From RHKX01 sp963745755 (GTDB lineage: Bacteria > Actinomycetota > Thermoleophilia > Solirubrobacterales > 70-9): a stretch of 64,000 nt of DNA. The notes under the pieces are model-generated. The model was not told the origin of the DNA. It saw only the letters and a program-made list of their open reading frames with translations, and did not search any database. The DNA is taken from NCBI GenBank assembly GCA_963745755.1, contig CAVUYP010000001.1, forward strand, positions 558,001-622,000, written 5' to 3'. Both the position numbers and the translations under genes were made by a program. Each line of letters opens with the position of its first letter. The first letter of the stretch is position 1. Below are positions 41,530-49,562 of the stretch, one piece after another.

Positions 41530-42735
41530 ATGCCGCGACGGCTGCGACCGAAGCGGGCGCTCGAGGCCATCGACCCCGTCACCGACTTCCTCAAGACCGA
41601 GGAGGGCGGCGGGTTTGCGCTGTTCGCCGGCTCGATCGCCGCCCTGCTCTGGGTCAACGTCTTCGGCGCCGGCGGCTACGAGTCGTTCTGGCACACCGAG
41701 CTGAAGATCGGGATCGGCGGCCTGTCGATCACCGAGGACCTCGGCCACTGGGTCAACGACGGCCTGATGACGCTGTTCTTCTTCCTGATCTCGCTCGAGA
41801 TCAAGCGCGAGGTCGTCCACGGCGACCTCAAGCATCCGCGCCAGGCGGCGCTGCCGGTGCTGGCGGCACTCGGTGGGGTCGCGGTGCCGATCGCGATCTT
41901 CCTGGCGCTGACCGTCGGCACCTCGGCGGCCTCGGGCTGGGGCATCCCGATGGCGACCGATGCGGCCTTCGCGATCGCCGCCCTGGCCCTGCTCGGCGAC
42001 CGGGTCGGCGTCGGCGCGAAGCTGTTTCTGGTCACGATCGCCGTCGTCGACGACGTCCTCGCGATCGCGGTGATCGCGGTCGCCTACAGCTCCGATCTGT
42101 CGCTGCCCTGGCTGCTCGCCGCCGTGGCGCTGCTCGGCGTCGTCGTCGCGATGCGGCGGATCGGGATCACGCCGATCTGGCCGTTCGCGATCGCCGGCGT
42201 GGTCGTCTGGATCGCGACCCTGCAATCCGGGGTCCACGCGACGATCGCCGGCGTCGCCCTCGCCTTCCTGACCCCGGCCCGCCCGGTCGCCGGCCACCAG
42301 GTGATCGAGGAGCTCGAGGAGCGGATCCACCCGTGGACGAGCTTTCTCGTCCTCCCCGTCTTCGCGCTCGCCAACGCCGGGGTCGTGCTCGGTGGCGACG
42401 CGCTAAGCGTCGGCGACGGCACCCGGCTGGCGCTCGCGGTCGTGCTCGGCCTCGTGATCGGCAAGCTCGCCGGGATCACGATCGCGACCCTGCTCGCGCT
42501 GCGCTTGCGGATCGGCGTCCTGCCGGAGGGGGTCGACCTGCGCAGCGTCGTCGGCATCGCCGCCCTCGCCGGGATCGGGTTCACCGTCTCGCTGTTCATC
42601 GCCGCGCTCGCCTACGACGATCCGCTGCTCGTCGACAGCGCCAAGATCGGCATCCTCGCCGGCTCGCTGGTCAGCGCCGCAATCGGGGTCGCGATCCTCG
42701 CCCCCGGCGGTCGCCACGGGTCTCGGGCGCCCTGA
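41530..42735 (+). CDS. nhaA: Na+/H+ antiporter NhaA
   Basis: Exchanges cytosolic Na+ for external protons in pH and salt balance. It has 401 residues with about 12 membrane segments. The ion-binding aspartates are in the VVDDVLAIA motif near residue 177, and LISLEIKREVVHGDL near 86 and ATDAAFAIA near 140 are strongly conserved. The start is ATG 41530, with TACGGT 7 nt upstream and no clear ribosome-binding site. It diverges from cysK by 83 nt and converges on the 73-residue membrane protein gene. Confidence 0.95.
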   Translation: MPRRLRPKRALEAIDPVTDFLKTEEGGGFALFAGSIAALLWVNVFGAGGYESFWHTELKIGIGGLSITEDLGHWVNDGLMTLFFFLISLEIKREVVHGDLKHPRQAALPVLAALGGVAVPIAIFLALTVGTSAASGWGIPMATDAAFAIAALALLGDRVGVGAKLFLVTIAVVDDVLAIAVIAVAYSSDLSLPWLLAAVALLGVVVAMRRIGITPIWPFAIAGVVVWIATLQSGVHATIAGVALAFLTPARPVAGHQVIEELEERIHPWTSFLVLPVFALANAGVVLGGDALSVGDGTRLALAVVLGLVIGKLAGITIATLLALRLRIGVLPEGVDLRSVVGIAALAGIGFTVSLFIAALAYDDPLLVDSAKIGILAGSLVSAAIGVAILAPGGRHGSRAP

Positions 42736-42744
42736 CCTCCGGAC

Positions 42745-42966
42745 CTACTTGGTGCCGCGCTGGTCGAGCTCGCCGCTCTCGCCCCGAAAGACCCCGGCCC
42801 GCTCGTCTCCCTGCAGATCCTCGTTCTCGGCCTTCGTCTCGTCGCCGATCACCGGATCCCGCGAGTCGGGCCCCGGGTGGGAGTTGATGCCGCTTCCCTT
42901 GCGGGTGTAGAGGCCGTAGGCGACGCCGAGCACGAGCAGGATCAGAACGATCAGCAGCAGCCACAT
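42745..42966 (-). CDS. Small single-pass membrane protein
   Basis: 73 residues: one hydrophobic helix (LLLIVLILLVLGVAYGLY in the first 20 residues) and a hydrophilic tail with the conserved-looking GSGINSHPGPDSRDP segment and an acidic stretch. It is convergent with nhaA, 9 nt apart. Length, topology and an ATG at the helix edge favour a real gene. The function is unknown. Confidence 0.65.
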   Translation of the reverse strand: MWLLLIVLILLVLGVAYGLYTRKGSGINSHPGPDSRDPVIGDETKAENEDLQGDERAGVFRGESGELDQRGTK

Positions 42967-43063
42967 GGCCTGGTGCTTCCCGAATCTGCGCTCGGCAAAC
43001 GCTGACCGGCAGCGGTCCGATCAGGCCAAGCGCGCACCCCGAGACCGGCTGGCCGCTGCCCGG

Positions 43064-43192
43064 CTAGCGAGGTGCCTCGAGCTCGAATCGCACGGTTCCC
43101 CCGATCTGCTTGCCGTGCCGCCGCCAGGTGAGCTTGTAAATCCCTGAAAGGCGATGCGGAAAGGCGGTGGTGAACCGGAAGCGATCAACCAC
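43064..43192 (-). pseudogene. Probable 3' remnant of a beta-sandwich-domain protein
   Basis: An open frame of 42 codons from GTG 43192 to TAG 43064. The residues LSGIYKLTWRRHGKQIGG followed by TVRFELEA read like the last strands of an Ig-like or similar extracellular domain, which is unusual for a random frame. The frame is closed by a TAA about 24 nt upstream of that GTG, just where the secreted-protein gene on the other strand begins, so the rest of the gene seems lost. A short functional protein is less likely. Confidence 0.4.
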
Positions 43193-43226
43193 GAGGCCGC
43201 CGCCCCTCTGCCTATAGGGTTACGCA

Positions 43227-44345
43227 ATGAGGAGAGGGGTCGGAGCACTTGCCGCGATCGCAATGCTGGCGTTTTCCCCCTCGGCTTACGGGGTCCAGGA
43301 ATCGTTCAACCACACGGGCCAGCTGGGCCAGATCTGGACCGCTCCCGACGGCGTTGATGAGGCGACGTTCGATGTCTACGGAGGCCAAGGCGGGTATTCG
43401 ATCTTCGTTGAGAGCGCCGGCGGCCTCGGTGGAAGGGCGACCGCCACGTTGCCCGTGTCTCCGGGACACAGATACCGCCTCTTCGTCGGAGGACAGGGCG
43501 GCTTCGGTGAACCTGCGGTGGACTTCACCGCCTATGGCGGGCACGGCAGCGAGGTGAAATCCGGCACCGGTATCGAAGACAGAATGATCGCCGCGGGGGG
43601 AGGCGGCGCCTCCGTCGCCGGTGATGGCATTCCCGGCGGGTTCCCGGGGTCCAAGCTCGACGGCATCGACGGCGGCGCCGCACATCCTTTCAACCTCCCC
43701 ATTCACGGGGAAGGCGGGGCGAGCTGGGGACCTCCAGGCACCGAGTACGAGCAAGGGGTCAGAGCCGGTAACGGGCTCATCACGATCACCTACGAGATCG
43801 ACTCCAACCCTCCGGAAACATCGTTCGACTCCGGACCGGACGGCCTCACGAGCGACAGGACTCCGACCTTCACCTTCTCCGCGAGCGAAACGGAGTCGAC
43901 CTTTGCCTGCTTCGACGAATTCGTCTTCGGGGCCTGTTCGGGTCCCGGCGCTTCGCATACGACTGAGAAGCTCGCGGACGGGCCTCACACCGTTGCCGTG
44001 ACCGCCGTCGACGCGGCCGGCAATCCCGACCCGACTCCTGCGATCCGGACATTCACCGTCGACGCCACAGCCCCCGAAGTCACGATCACCGAGGCACCAA
44101 GAAGCAAGATCAAGACGACGAGGAGGATGGCCAGAGTCGAAGTCTCGTTCAGGCCCGAAGCCGGCGCGAAGTTCAAGTGCCGGCTCGACAGCTCCGAGTT
44201 CGAGCGCTGCGATTCCCCATATCGCGTCAAGGCACGGGCCAGGAGCGGCAACGGCCGGAAACACTCGATCTCGGTCCGGGCGAAGGATGCAGCCGGCAAT
44301 GCCGGCAAGCCGGCAGTGGTCGAGTTCAGGGCGATCAGGAAATAG
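43227..44345 (+). CDS. Secreted protein: glycine-rich domain plus Ig-like repeats
   Basis: 372 residues with a Sec signal peptide (residues 1-22, ending SPSAYG) and no membrane anchor. Residues about 25-185 are Gly-rich, with QLGQIWTAPDGVDEATFDVYG near the start and GGGGASVAGDGIPGG, resembling the glycine-rich domain found in ALK-like and bacterial surface proteins. Then follow two Ig-like units: PPETSFDSGPDGLTSDRTP to TPAIRTFTVDA, and APEVTITEAPRSK to the end, each with SxFxCxxD-type Cys residues. The base composition is less GC-rich than that of its neighbours. TAGGGT lies 6 nt before the ATG. A role on the cell surface is inferred. Confidence 0.8.
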   Translation: MRRGVGALAAIAMLAFSPSAYGVQESFNHTGQLGQIWTAPDGVDEATFDVYGGQGGYSIFVESAGGLGGRATATLPVSPGHRYRLFVGGQGGFGEPAVDFTAYGGHGSEVKSGTGIEDRMIAAGGGGASVAGDGIPGGFPGSKLDGIDGGAAHPFNLPIHGEGGASWGPPGTEYEQGVRAGNGLITITYEIDSNPPETSFDSGPDGLTSDRTPTFTFSASETESTFACFDEFVFGACSGPGASHTTEKLADGPHTVAVTAVDAAGNPDPTPAIRTFTVDATAPEVTITEAPRSKIKTTRRMARVEVSFRPEAGAKFKCRLDSSEFERCDSPYRVKARARSGNGRKHSISVRAKDAAGNAGKPAVVEFRAIRK

Positions 44346-44373
44346 GAATCCCGCTCGGGGCGCAGCGCGCTGC

Positions 44374-44772
44374 TCAGATGAAGTACATGCCGGCGCCCTC
44401 TTCGGACTCCTCGCGGCGGGCGACGTCGGCGATCGTCGCCCGCGTGAACACGGTCCGCAGCGCGTCGACGCCGTCGGCCCAGATGCCGCCGGCCTCGCGG
44501 CCCTCCTCGCCGAGCCTGCCGTCGAGGGCCTGAACGACCTCGAGGACGGTGATCTGGTCGGCGTCGCGAGCGAGCCGGTAGCCGCCCTTGACGCCGCGCT
44601 GGGAGACGAGCAGACCGGCTCGCCGGAGCGTCGAGAAGAGCTGCTCGAGGAACTGGACCGGGATGCCCCGCCGCTCGGCGACGGTGGCGATCGGGACGGG
44701 CTTGCCGCTGTTGCGGGCGAGCTCGGCCATGCCGACGACCGCGTAGCGGGACTTGGCGGTGACCGAGATCAT
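44374..44772 (-). CDS. Rrf2-family transcriptional regulator
   Basis: 132 residues, a winged-helix dimer of the Rrf2 family. SVTAKSRYAVVGMAELARNS opens the protein, GIPVQFLEQLFSTLRRAGLL is the recognition region (about residues 36-55), and SQRGVKGGYRLARDADQITV forms the wing. The Cys cluster that holds the Fe-S group in IscR and NsrR is absent: I see no cysteine at all. That favours a CymR-type protein that senses through a partner or metabolite. CymR controls cysteine synthesis in Bacillus with CysK, and cysEK lie 3 kb away, but this link is only inference. Confidence 0.88.
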   Translation of the reverse strand: MISVTAKSRYAVVGMAELARNSGKPVPIATVAERRGIPVQFLEQLFSTLRRAGLLVSQRGVKGGYRLARDADQITVLEVVQALDGRLGEEGREAGGIWADGVDALRTVFTRATIADVARREESEEGAGMYFI

Positions 44773-44856
44773 CGCGGCGGTTTGTAGCGGATCCGTCGGC
44801 GTCGCCTCCGATACGATCGCCCCCCGAATACCCGTCGGAGGGGGCAAGGAGGACCG

Positions 44857-45472
44857 TTGGGGAACGAACGCTGCTGCATGATCATCGATGCCCATCCGGT
44901 CGTGCGGTTGGGCATCAAGCGCCTGCTCGAGCCCTCCTGGGACTTCGAGGAGCTGCCCGACGGACGCGGCGCCGTCGATCTGCTCAACAGCGTCGGCAAC
45001 TTCGAGGTGGCAATCGTCGAGATGCGTGCCGCCGGCACCAGCGCCCCTTCCGGAACCGCGACGATCCGCGACCTGCTGCGTCACCAACCGGGTCTCGGCG
45101 TCGTCGCCCACGGCGGCCGCGTCGACCGGCACGCGATCGGTGAGGCCCTCGACGCCGGCGCCACCGCCTATGTCAGCAAGCGCTCCTCGCCGAGCACGAT
45201 GCGCTCGGCGATCGATGCGGTGCTGGGGTTCGAACTCCTTCATCGATCCCGACGTCGAGGCGGGCGGCGGCGAGCGGCCGCGGGTGACGCCGCGGCAGCG
45301 GCAGATCCTGCAGATGTTCGCCAACGGCCTCTCGACCGCGGATGCGGCGAAGCGGCTCGGCCTCAGCACCGAGACGGTCCGCACCCACGCCAAGGCCAGC
45401 CTCTCCCGCCTCGGCGCCCGCGACCGCGCCCACGCCGTGGCGATCGCGCTTCGCAGCAGCCTGATCGACTGA
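44857..45472 (+). CDS. Degenerate-receiver LuxR-type response regulator, probable +1 frameshift
   Basis: The receiver is read from TTG 44857, supported by AAGGAGG 4 nt upstream. The later ATG at 44878 has no such site. After the receiver ends near DAVLG (about 45230), the frame becomes Arg-rich junk, while the next frame encodes NSFIDPDVEAGG and a full LuxR helix-turn-helix (TPRQRQILQMFANGLSTADA, then LGLSTETVRTHAKASLSRLG) to TGA 45472. One extra nucleotide near 45225-45235 explains this; joined length is 204 residues. The receiver itself is unusual: the phospho-acceptor aspartate is glutamate (E55 in VAIVEMRAAG) and the switch Ser/Thr is alanine, though K108 remains. It may act without phosphorylation. 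Confidence 0.8.
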
Positions 45473-45532
45473 CCGCCCGCAGCCGGCCTAACGATCGCCG
45501 GCCGTCTCGCAGGCCCCCGCCCCGCTCTTCCG

Positions 45533-45585
45533 CCGCCGAGGTCGAGGAAAGGGGTGATATTTGCGCGTTTCCTCGACCTCGGCGG
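45533..45585. repeat. Perfect 18-bp inverted repeat between convergent genes
   Basis: CCGCCGAGGTCGAGGAAA (45533-45550) and its exact complement (45568-45585) flank a 17-nt loop that contains TGATATTT, an AT-rich patch. It sits between the convergent response regulator and HDOD-LuxR genes, so a bidirectional terminator is the simplest reading. A binding site or a small mobile palindrome is possible. Confidence 0.75.
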
Positions 45586-45661
45586 AGGGTGGCGGCGCGG
45601 CGCGGTGCGCGCTGGCGGCGCGGCGGAGGGTGGCGACTCGGCGAAGGTGGCGGCGCGGCGG
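45581..45661. repeat. Short GC-rich direct repeats
   Basis: GGCGGAGGGTGGCG occurs at 45581-45594 and 45622-45635, with a near copy (GGCGAAGGTGGCG) at 45640-45652. TGGCGGCGCGGCG-like units alternate with them three times. They follow directly on the inverted repeat in the gap before the HDOD-LuxR stop. No gene is seen here. Confidence 0.6.
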
Positions 45662-45679
45662 CCGTGATGGCCGGGCCGG

Positions 45680-46740
45680 TCAGACCCAGCCGCGCTCGCG
45701 GGCGACGAGGACCGCCTGGGCGCGATCGGCGGCGCCGATCTTGCGGTAGACGTTGTGAAGGTGGGTGCGCACGGTGCTCGCCGAGAGGCCCATCTCCTCG
45801 GCGATCTCCTTGTAGACCTTGCCCTCGGCGAGGCCGCGGAGCGCGTCGATCTCGCGGCGCGAGAGCGGGCACGGCTCGCCACGGCGCTGACGCGGCGCGC
45901 GGGCGTGGGGGAACTCGTAGACGAGCTGGTGGAGGCGGGACTCGTTGAGCCCGCAGGCCTCGGCGGCGGCGACCATCGACTCCGGCGGAGACGGTGTCTC
46001 CGGCCGCGTGGTGGGCGACGAGATCGCTGAGCCGGACCGCGGCGGCGAGGCCGTCCGCGGTCTCCGAGTGGTGGCGCTCGATCGCCCCGGCGATCGACGT
46101 CGGCAGGCCCCAGCGGCGGGCGAGGACGCCGCCGACGATCGTGTGGTCCATCCCGAACTCGCGGCGCTCGATCTGCGCCCGCGCCTCGGGCGTGCGTCGA
46201 GCGGTCGGCGAGGATCTCCTCGTAGCCGGGATAGAGGCGGATCAGGACGAGCTGGCCGACGTCGTGGAGCAGCGCCGCGGTGGCGAGCTCGTCGCGGCCC
46301 GGCACCTCGGCGAGGCTGGCCAGGCTCTCGGCCGCGTGGCGCGTCGCGACGGCGTGGCGGCGGAACCGCTCCGGAAGGCTCGCCCACGAGCTCGAGGTCT
46401 GCAGGAGCGCGTAGGTCTGCAGCGACCCGGCGACCGCCCGGACCCCGGCCGGGGTCAGCGCCTCGATGGCGTCGGGCACGTTGGCCACACGGCCCCGCGG
46501 GCCGCCGCCGTTGTTGGCCGAGCGCATCACCGCGATCGCCATCGCCGTGTCGGTCTCGACGAGATCGGTGATCTCGGTCAGCGAGGAGCTCTCCTGGGAG
46601 GCGGCCTTGAGGACGCGGTCGACGGTCTCCTCGAGGGCCGGCATCCGGCTGACGGCGTCGAACGCCGCGGCGAGCCTCTGGCCACCCTTGCCCTGTGTGC
46701 CCGCTAGGGCCTTGCTTGCGGTCTTCTCTGCTGTGCTCAT
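45680..46740 (-). CDS. HDOD domain-LuxR helix-turn-helix regulator, two probable +1 frameshifts
   Basis: Reading three frames in turn gives one sensible protein of about 350 residues. From ATG 46740 (GGAGAG 3 nt upstream) an HDOD domain runs through TDTAMAIAVMRSANN and ALLHDVGQLVLIRLYPGYEEILADR. After one nucleotide is skipped near 46195-46200 it continues as TPEARAQIERREFGMDHTIV to LVAHHAAGDTVS. After another near 45985-45995 it goes on as ESMVAAAEACGLNESRLHQL, then the LuxR HTH (LSRREIDALRGLAEGKVYKE, EMGLSASTVRTHLHNVYRK) to TGA 45680. HDOD proteins act in signalling and stress regulation, often without nuclease activity. It is convergent with the pseudo-receiver regulator. As the sequence stands it cannot be made whole. 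Confidence 0.75.
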
Positions 46741-46819
46741 GGTCTCTCCGAGGAGCGGCGTTCCTGCGACGCGCTTCGCCGCTCTCCCCCACCCTGATCG
46801 GCAGATCGCGGCGATCCCG

Positions 46820-48259
46820 TTAGCCCGGGTCGGAGTCGTCCCCGGGCAGGGCGTCGCCGAGCCGGCCGATCGCCCGATCCAGCCTGGCAATCGAGCGGTC
46901 GTGGCCGAGCGCGACCAGCGACTCGAAGATGCCCGGCGAGACGTTCGAGCCGGTGATCGCGACCCGGATCGGCTGCAGCACCTTCGTCGCGCCGACGTCC
47001 TCGGCCTCGATCAGCTCACGGAGCCCCTCCTCGAGGGCCTCGGCCGCGAACGGCTCGGTCCGGTCGATCACCGCGGCCGCCTTGCGGAGCAGCGATCGCG
47101 ACCCCGGCTTCATCACCTTCCGCCAGACCTTCCCGTCGACGTCCTCGATCCGGGGCTCGGCGAAGAGGAACCCGATCAGCGGCCAGATCTCGGTCACCGT
47201 CTGGGCCTTGTCGCGGACGATCTCGCAGGCCTCGCGCCGCGCCTGCGGCGACGCCGCCGCGAACGCCGCGGCCGCGTCCGGGTCGCTGCGCTCGAGCTCG
47301 GCCTCGAGCTCGGCCTCGTAGCGCTCGAGCGTCTCCTCGCGCATGTAGCGCCCGTTCAGCCAGCGCAGCTTCCGCTCGTCGAAGATCGCCGCCGCCCGGC
47401 CGACCCGGTCGATCGAGAAGCGACCGACGAGCTCGTCCGTCGAGAGGATCGTCTCGTCGTCCTCGCTGCCCCAGCCGAGCAGCGCCAGGTAGTTGCGGAC
47501 CGCGGCCGGCAGGTAGCCGCCGGCGCGCAGCTCCTGCACCGATGCGGCGCCGTGCCGCTTCGAGAGCTTCTTGCCGTCGGGCCCGTGCAGCAGCGGCAGG
47601 TGCGCGTAGCGCGGCGGCGCCTCGCCGAGCGCGGCGAGGACGAGCAGCTGCCGAGGCGTGTTCGAGAGATGATCGTCGCCGCGGATCACGTCGGTTATGC
47701 CCATGTCGGCGTCGTCGACGGCGACCGCGAAGTTGTAGAGGACCGAGCCGTCGGCTCGGGCGATGACCGGGTCGTCCTGAAGGTCGTTGCGAAAGGCGAT
47801 CTCGCCGCGGATCGCGTCGGCGACGACCGTCTCGCCCTCGTCGGGGACGCGGAGCCGGATCGCAGCGCCCGCCGCCGCGGCGCCCTCGAGCGCCGCGCCG
47901 CGGTAGCCGCGGCCGGGATTCTGCTTGCGCCACTCCGCCACCTCGGCGCCGGTCGTCGTATCGCGATAGGCCGCCCCCGAGGCGAGCAGCTCGTCGAGGC
48001 GCTCGCGGTGGCGGGGGGCTCGCTCGTACTGGCTGATCGGCCCCTCGTCCCAGTCGAGCTCGAGCCATCGCAGGGCGTCGAGGATCTGATCGACGTTCTC
48101 GGCGGTCGAGCGCTCGCGATCGGTGTCCTCGATCCGCAAGACCATCGTCCCCCCCGTCCCGCGGGCCGCGAGCCAGTTGTACAGTGCCGTCCTCGCGCCG
48201 CCGATGTGCAGCGCGCCGGTCGGCGAGGGGGCGAAACGAACTCGAAGGGACTCTTCCAT
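46820..48259 (-). CDS. gltX: Glutamyl-tRNA synthetase
   Basis: Charges tRNA-Glu, and by GatCAB logic probably also tRNA-Gln. It is a class I synthetase of 479 residues. FAPSPTGALHIGGARTALYN (HIGH-type motif HIGG at residues 18-21) and GKKLSKRHGA (KMSKS-type motif, about 245) are present, with the ARADGSVLYNFAVAVDDADM segment between. ATG 48259 is used; a GTG at 48283 has no better support. Its start codon shares the palindrome CATG with the ATG of nfo on the other strand, so the promoter must lie within nfo. Confidence 0.96.
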   Translation of the reverse strand: MEESLRVRFAPSPTGALHIGGARTALYNWLAARGTGGTMVLRIEDTDRERSTAENVDQILDALRWLELDWDEGPISQYERAPRHRERLDELLASGAAYRDTTTGAEVAEWRKQNPGRGYRGAALEGAAAAGAAIRLRVPDEGETVVADAIRGEIAFRNDLQDDPVIARADGSVLYNFAVAVDDADMGITDVIRGDDHLSNTPRQLLVLAALGEAPPRYAHLPLLHGPDGKKLSKRHGAASVQELRAGGYLPAAVRNYLALLGWGSEDDETILSTDELVGRFSIDRVGRAAAIFDERKLRWLNGRYMREETLERYEAELEAELERSDPDAAAAFAAASPQARREACEIVRDKAQTVTEIWPLIGFLFAEPRIEDVDGKVWRKVMKPGSRSLLRKAAAVIDRTEPFAAEALEEGLRELIEAEDVGATKVLQPIRVAITGSNVSPGIFESLVALGHDRSIARLDRAIGRLGDALPGDDSDPG

Positions 48260-49118
48260 GCTGATCGGGGCGCATGTTTCCACAGCGGGCGGCCTGCAGA
48301 AGGCCGTCGAGCGCGGAGTCGAGCGCGGCTGCGAGGCGATCCAGATCTTTCACCAGAGCCCGCGCGCCTGGCGGCCGACCAATTTCGGGCCCGCCGACTT
48401 CGCCGCCTTCAACGAGGCGTTCGCCGCCTCGCCGCTCGGCTCGACGGTGATCCACGCCGTCTACCTGATCAACACCTGCAGCCCCGATCCGGTGATCGCC
48501 GAGAAGTCGCTCGCCTCGCTGGTCCACGCGCTGCGGCTCGGTGACGCGATCGGGGCCGACGGCGTCGTCCTCCACGCCGGATCGCGCAAGCGGGACCCGC
48601 TCGACGAGGCGGTCGCCCGCTCCGGCGAGCTCGTCCGTGAGGCGCTCGCCGAGACCGACTCCTGCCCGGTCCTCTTCGAGAACACCGCCGGTACGACCGG
48701 TCCGCTCGGTCGCGACTTCGACGAGCTCGCGATGCTCGTCGACGGCGCCGGAGCCGGCGAGCGGATCGGCGTCTGCATCGACTGCTGCCACCTGTTCGCA
48801 AGCGGCTTCGACATCGTCGAGCCGGAGGCGCTGAGCGTCGTCGTCGACGACCTCGACCGGATCGTCGGCCTCGAGCGGCTGCGCTGCCTGCACGTCAACG
48901 ACAGCGCCGTCCCGCTCGGTGCCAACCGCGACAAGCATGCCAACGTCGGCTCCGGGGAGATCGGCGAGCGCGGGATCGCGACGTTCCTGTCGGAGCCGCG
49001 GTTCGAGGACCTGCCGGCGCTGCTCGAGACGCCCGGGCCCGACAAGCGCGGGTCCGACTTCGCCGAGGTCCAGCGCGCGAAGGACCTCCGCGCCCGCGGC
49101 CTCGCCGAGCGCCGCTAG
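48258..49118 (+). CDS. nfo: Endonuclease IV (apurinic/apyrimidinic endonuclease)
   Basis: Cleaves DNA at abasic sites. It has 286 residues, an AP endonuclease 2 TIM barrel. MLIGAHVSTAGGLQKAVERG is the normal N-terminus, followed by VLHAGSRK, LFENTAG (metal Glu), CIDCCHLFASGFD and LHVNDSAVPLGANRDKHANVG, which hold the zinc ligands. GAAGGGA lies 7 nt before the ATG, within the coding region of gltX. Its TAG overlaps the stop of the Cys-rich gene as CTAG. Confidence 0.95.
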   Translation: MLIGAHVSTAGGLQKAVERGVERGCEAIQIFHQSPRAWRPTNFGPADFAAFNEAFAASPLGSTVIHAVYLINTCSPDPVIAEKSLASLVHALRLGDAIGADGVVLHAGSRKRDPLDEAVARSGELVREALAETDSCPVLFENTAGTTGPLGRDFDELAMLVDGAGAGERIGVCIDCCHLFASGFDIVEPEALSVVVDDLDRIVGLERLRCLHVNDSAVPLGANRDKHANVGSGEIGERGIATFLSEPRFEDLPALLETPGPDKRGSDFAEVQRAKDLRARGLAERR

Positions 49119-49513
49119 CTCGCCAGCCGCAGGCCGGAGCGGAGGTCGAGCTCGGCCGGGTCGTTGATGTCGAAGAAGGACGGGTTCAGGCAGGTGTGCG
49201 CCGGCCCGTCGCCCTCGAACGCCGGCTCGACGCGGAATTGGCACTGCGGCAGCGGGTCGCCGGTCATCTTGATCCCGCCGAAGCCGCCGTTGCGCTCGGC
49301 GGCCTCGAAGCCGGCGATGTCGATCTCGCCGCGGAAGACCTTCTGCACGCAGCCCATGAACCGCCTCCCCGTCGGGCCGTCGACGTAGCTCCACAGATAC
49401 GGGCACCGCATCGTCAGGCAGTCACGGGGCTCGATCAGCTTGTCGCAGAACGTCCTGCAGCTGCGGCATTCCCCGGGCGGGGAAGCGACCTCGGCTGTCC
49501 GGGTGGCTCCCAT
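49115..49513 (-). CDS. Cysteine-rich conserved protein of unknown function
   Basis: 132 residues, no signal peptide. Eight cysteines: C16, C19, C23, C32, C37, C55, C91 and C108. The first five (CRSCRTFC then DCLTMRC) are spaced like a metal-binding cluster. RFMGCVQKVFRGEIDIAGFE is a short conserved-looking middle segment. It may hold zinc or Fe-S. I do not recognise the family. It lies 49 nt after dnaE on the same strand and could share its transcript. Confidence 0.8.
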   Translation of the reverse strand: MGATRTAEVASPPGECRSCRTFCDKLIEPRDCLTMRCPYLWSYVDGPTGRRFMGCVQKVFRGEIDIAGFEAAERNGGFGGIKMTGDPLPQCQFRVEPAFEGDGPAHTCLNPSFFDINDPAELDLRSGLRLAS

Positions 49514-49562
49514 GCCTGGATTCTAGTTCGGAGGCCTAAACGGGCAGCCGGTTGCGGCGGCT

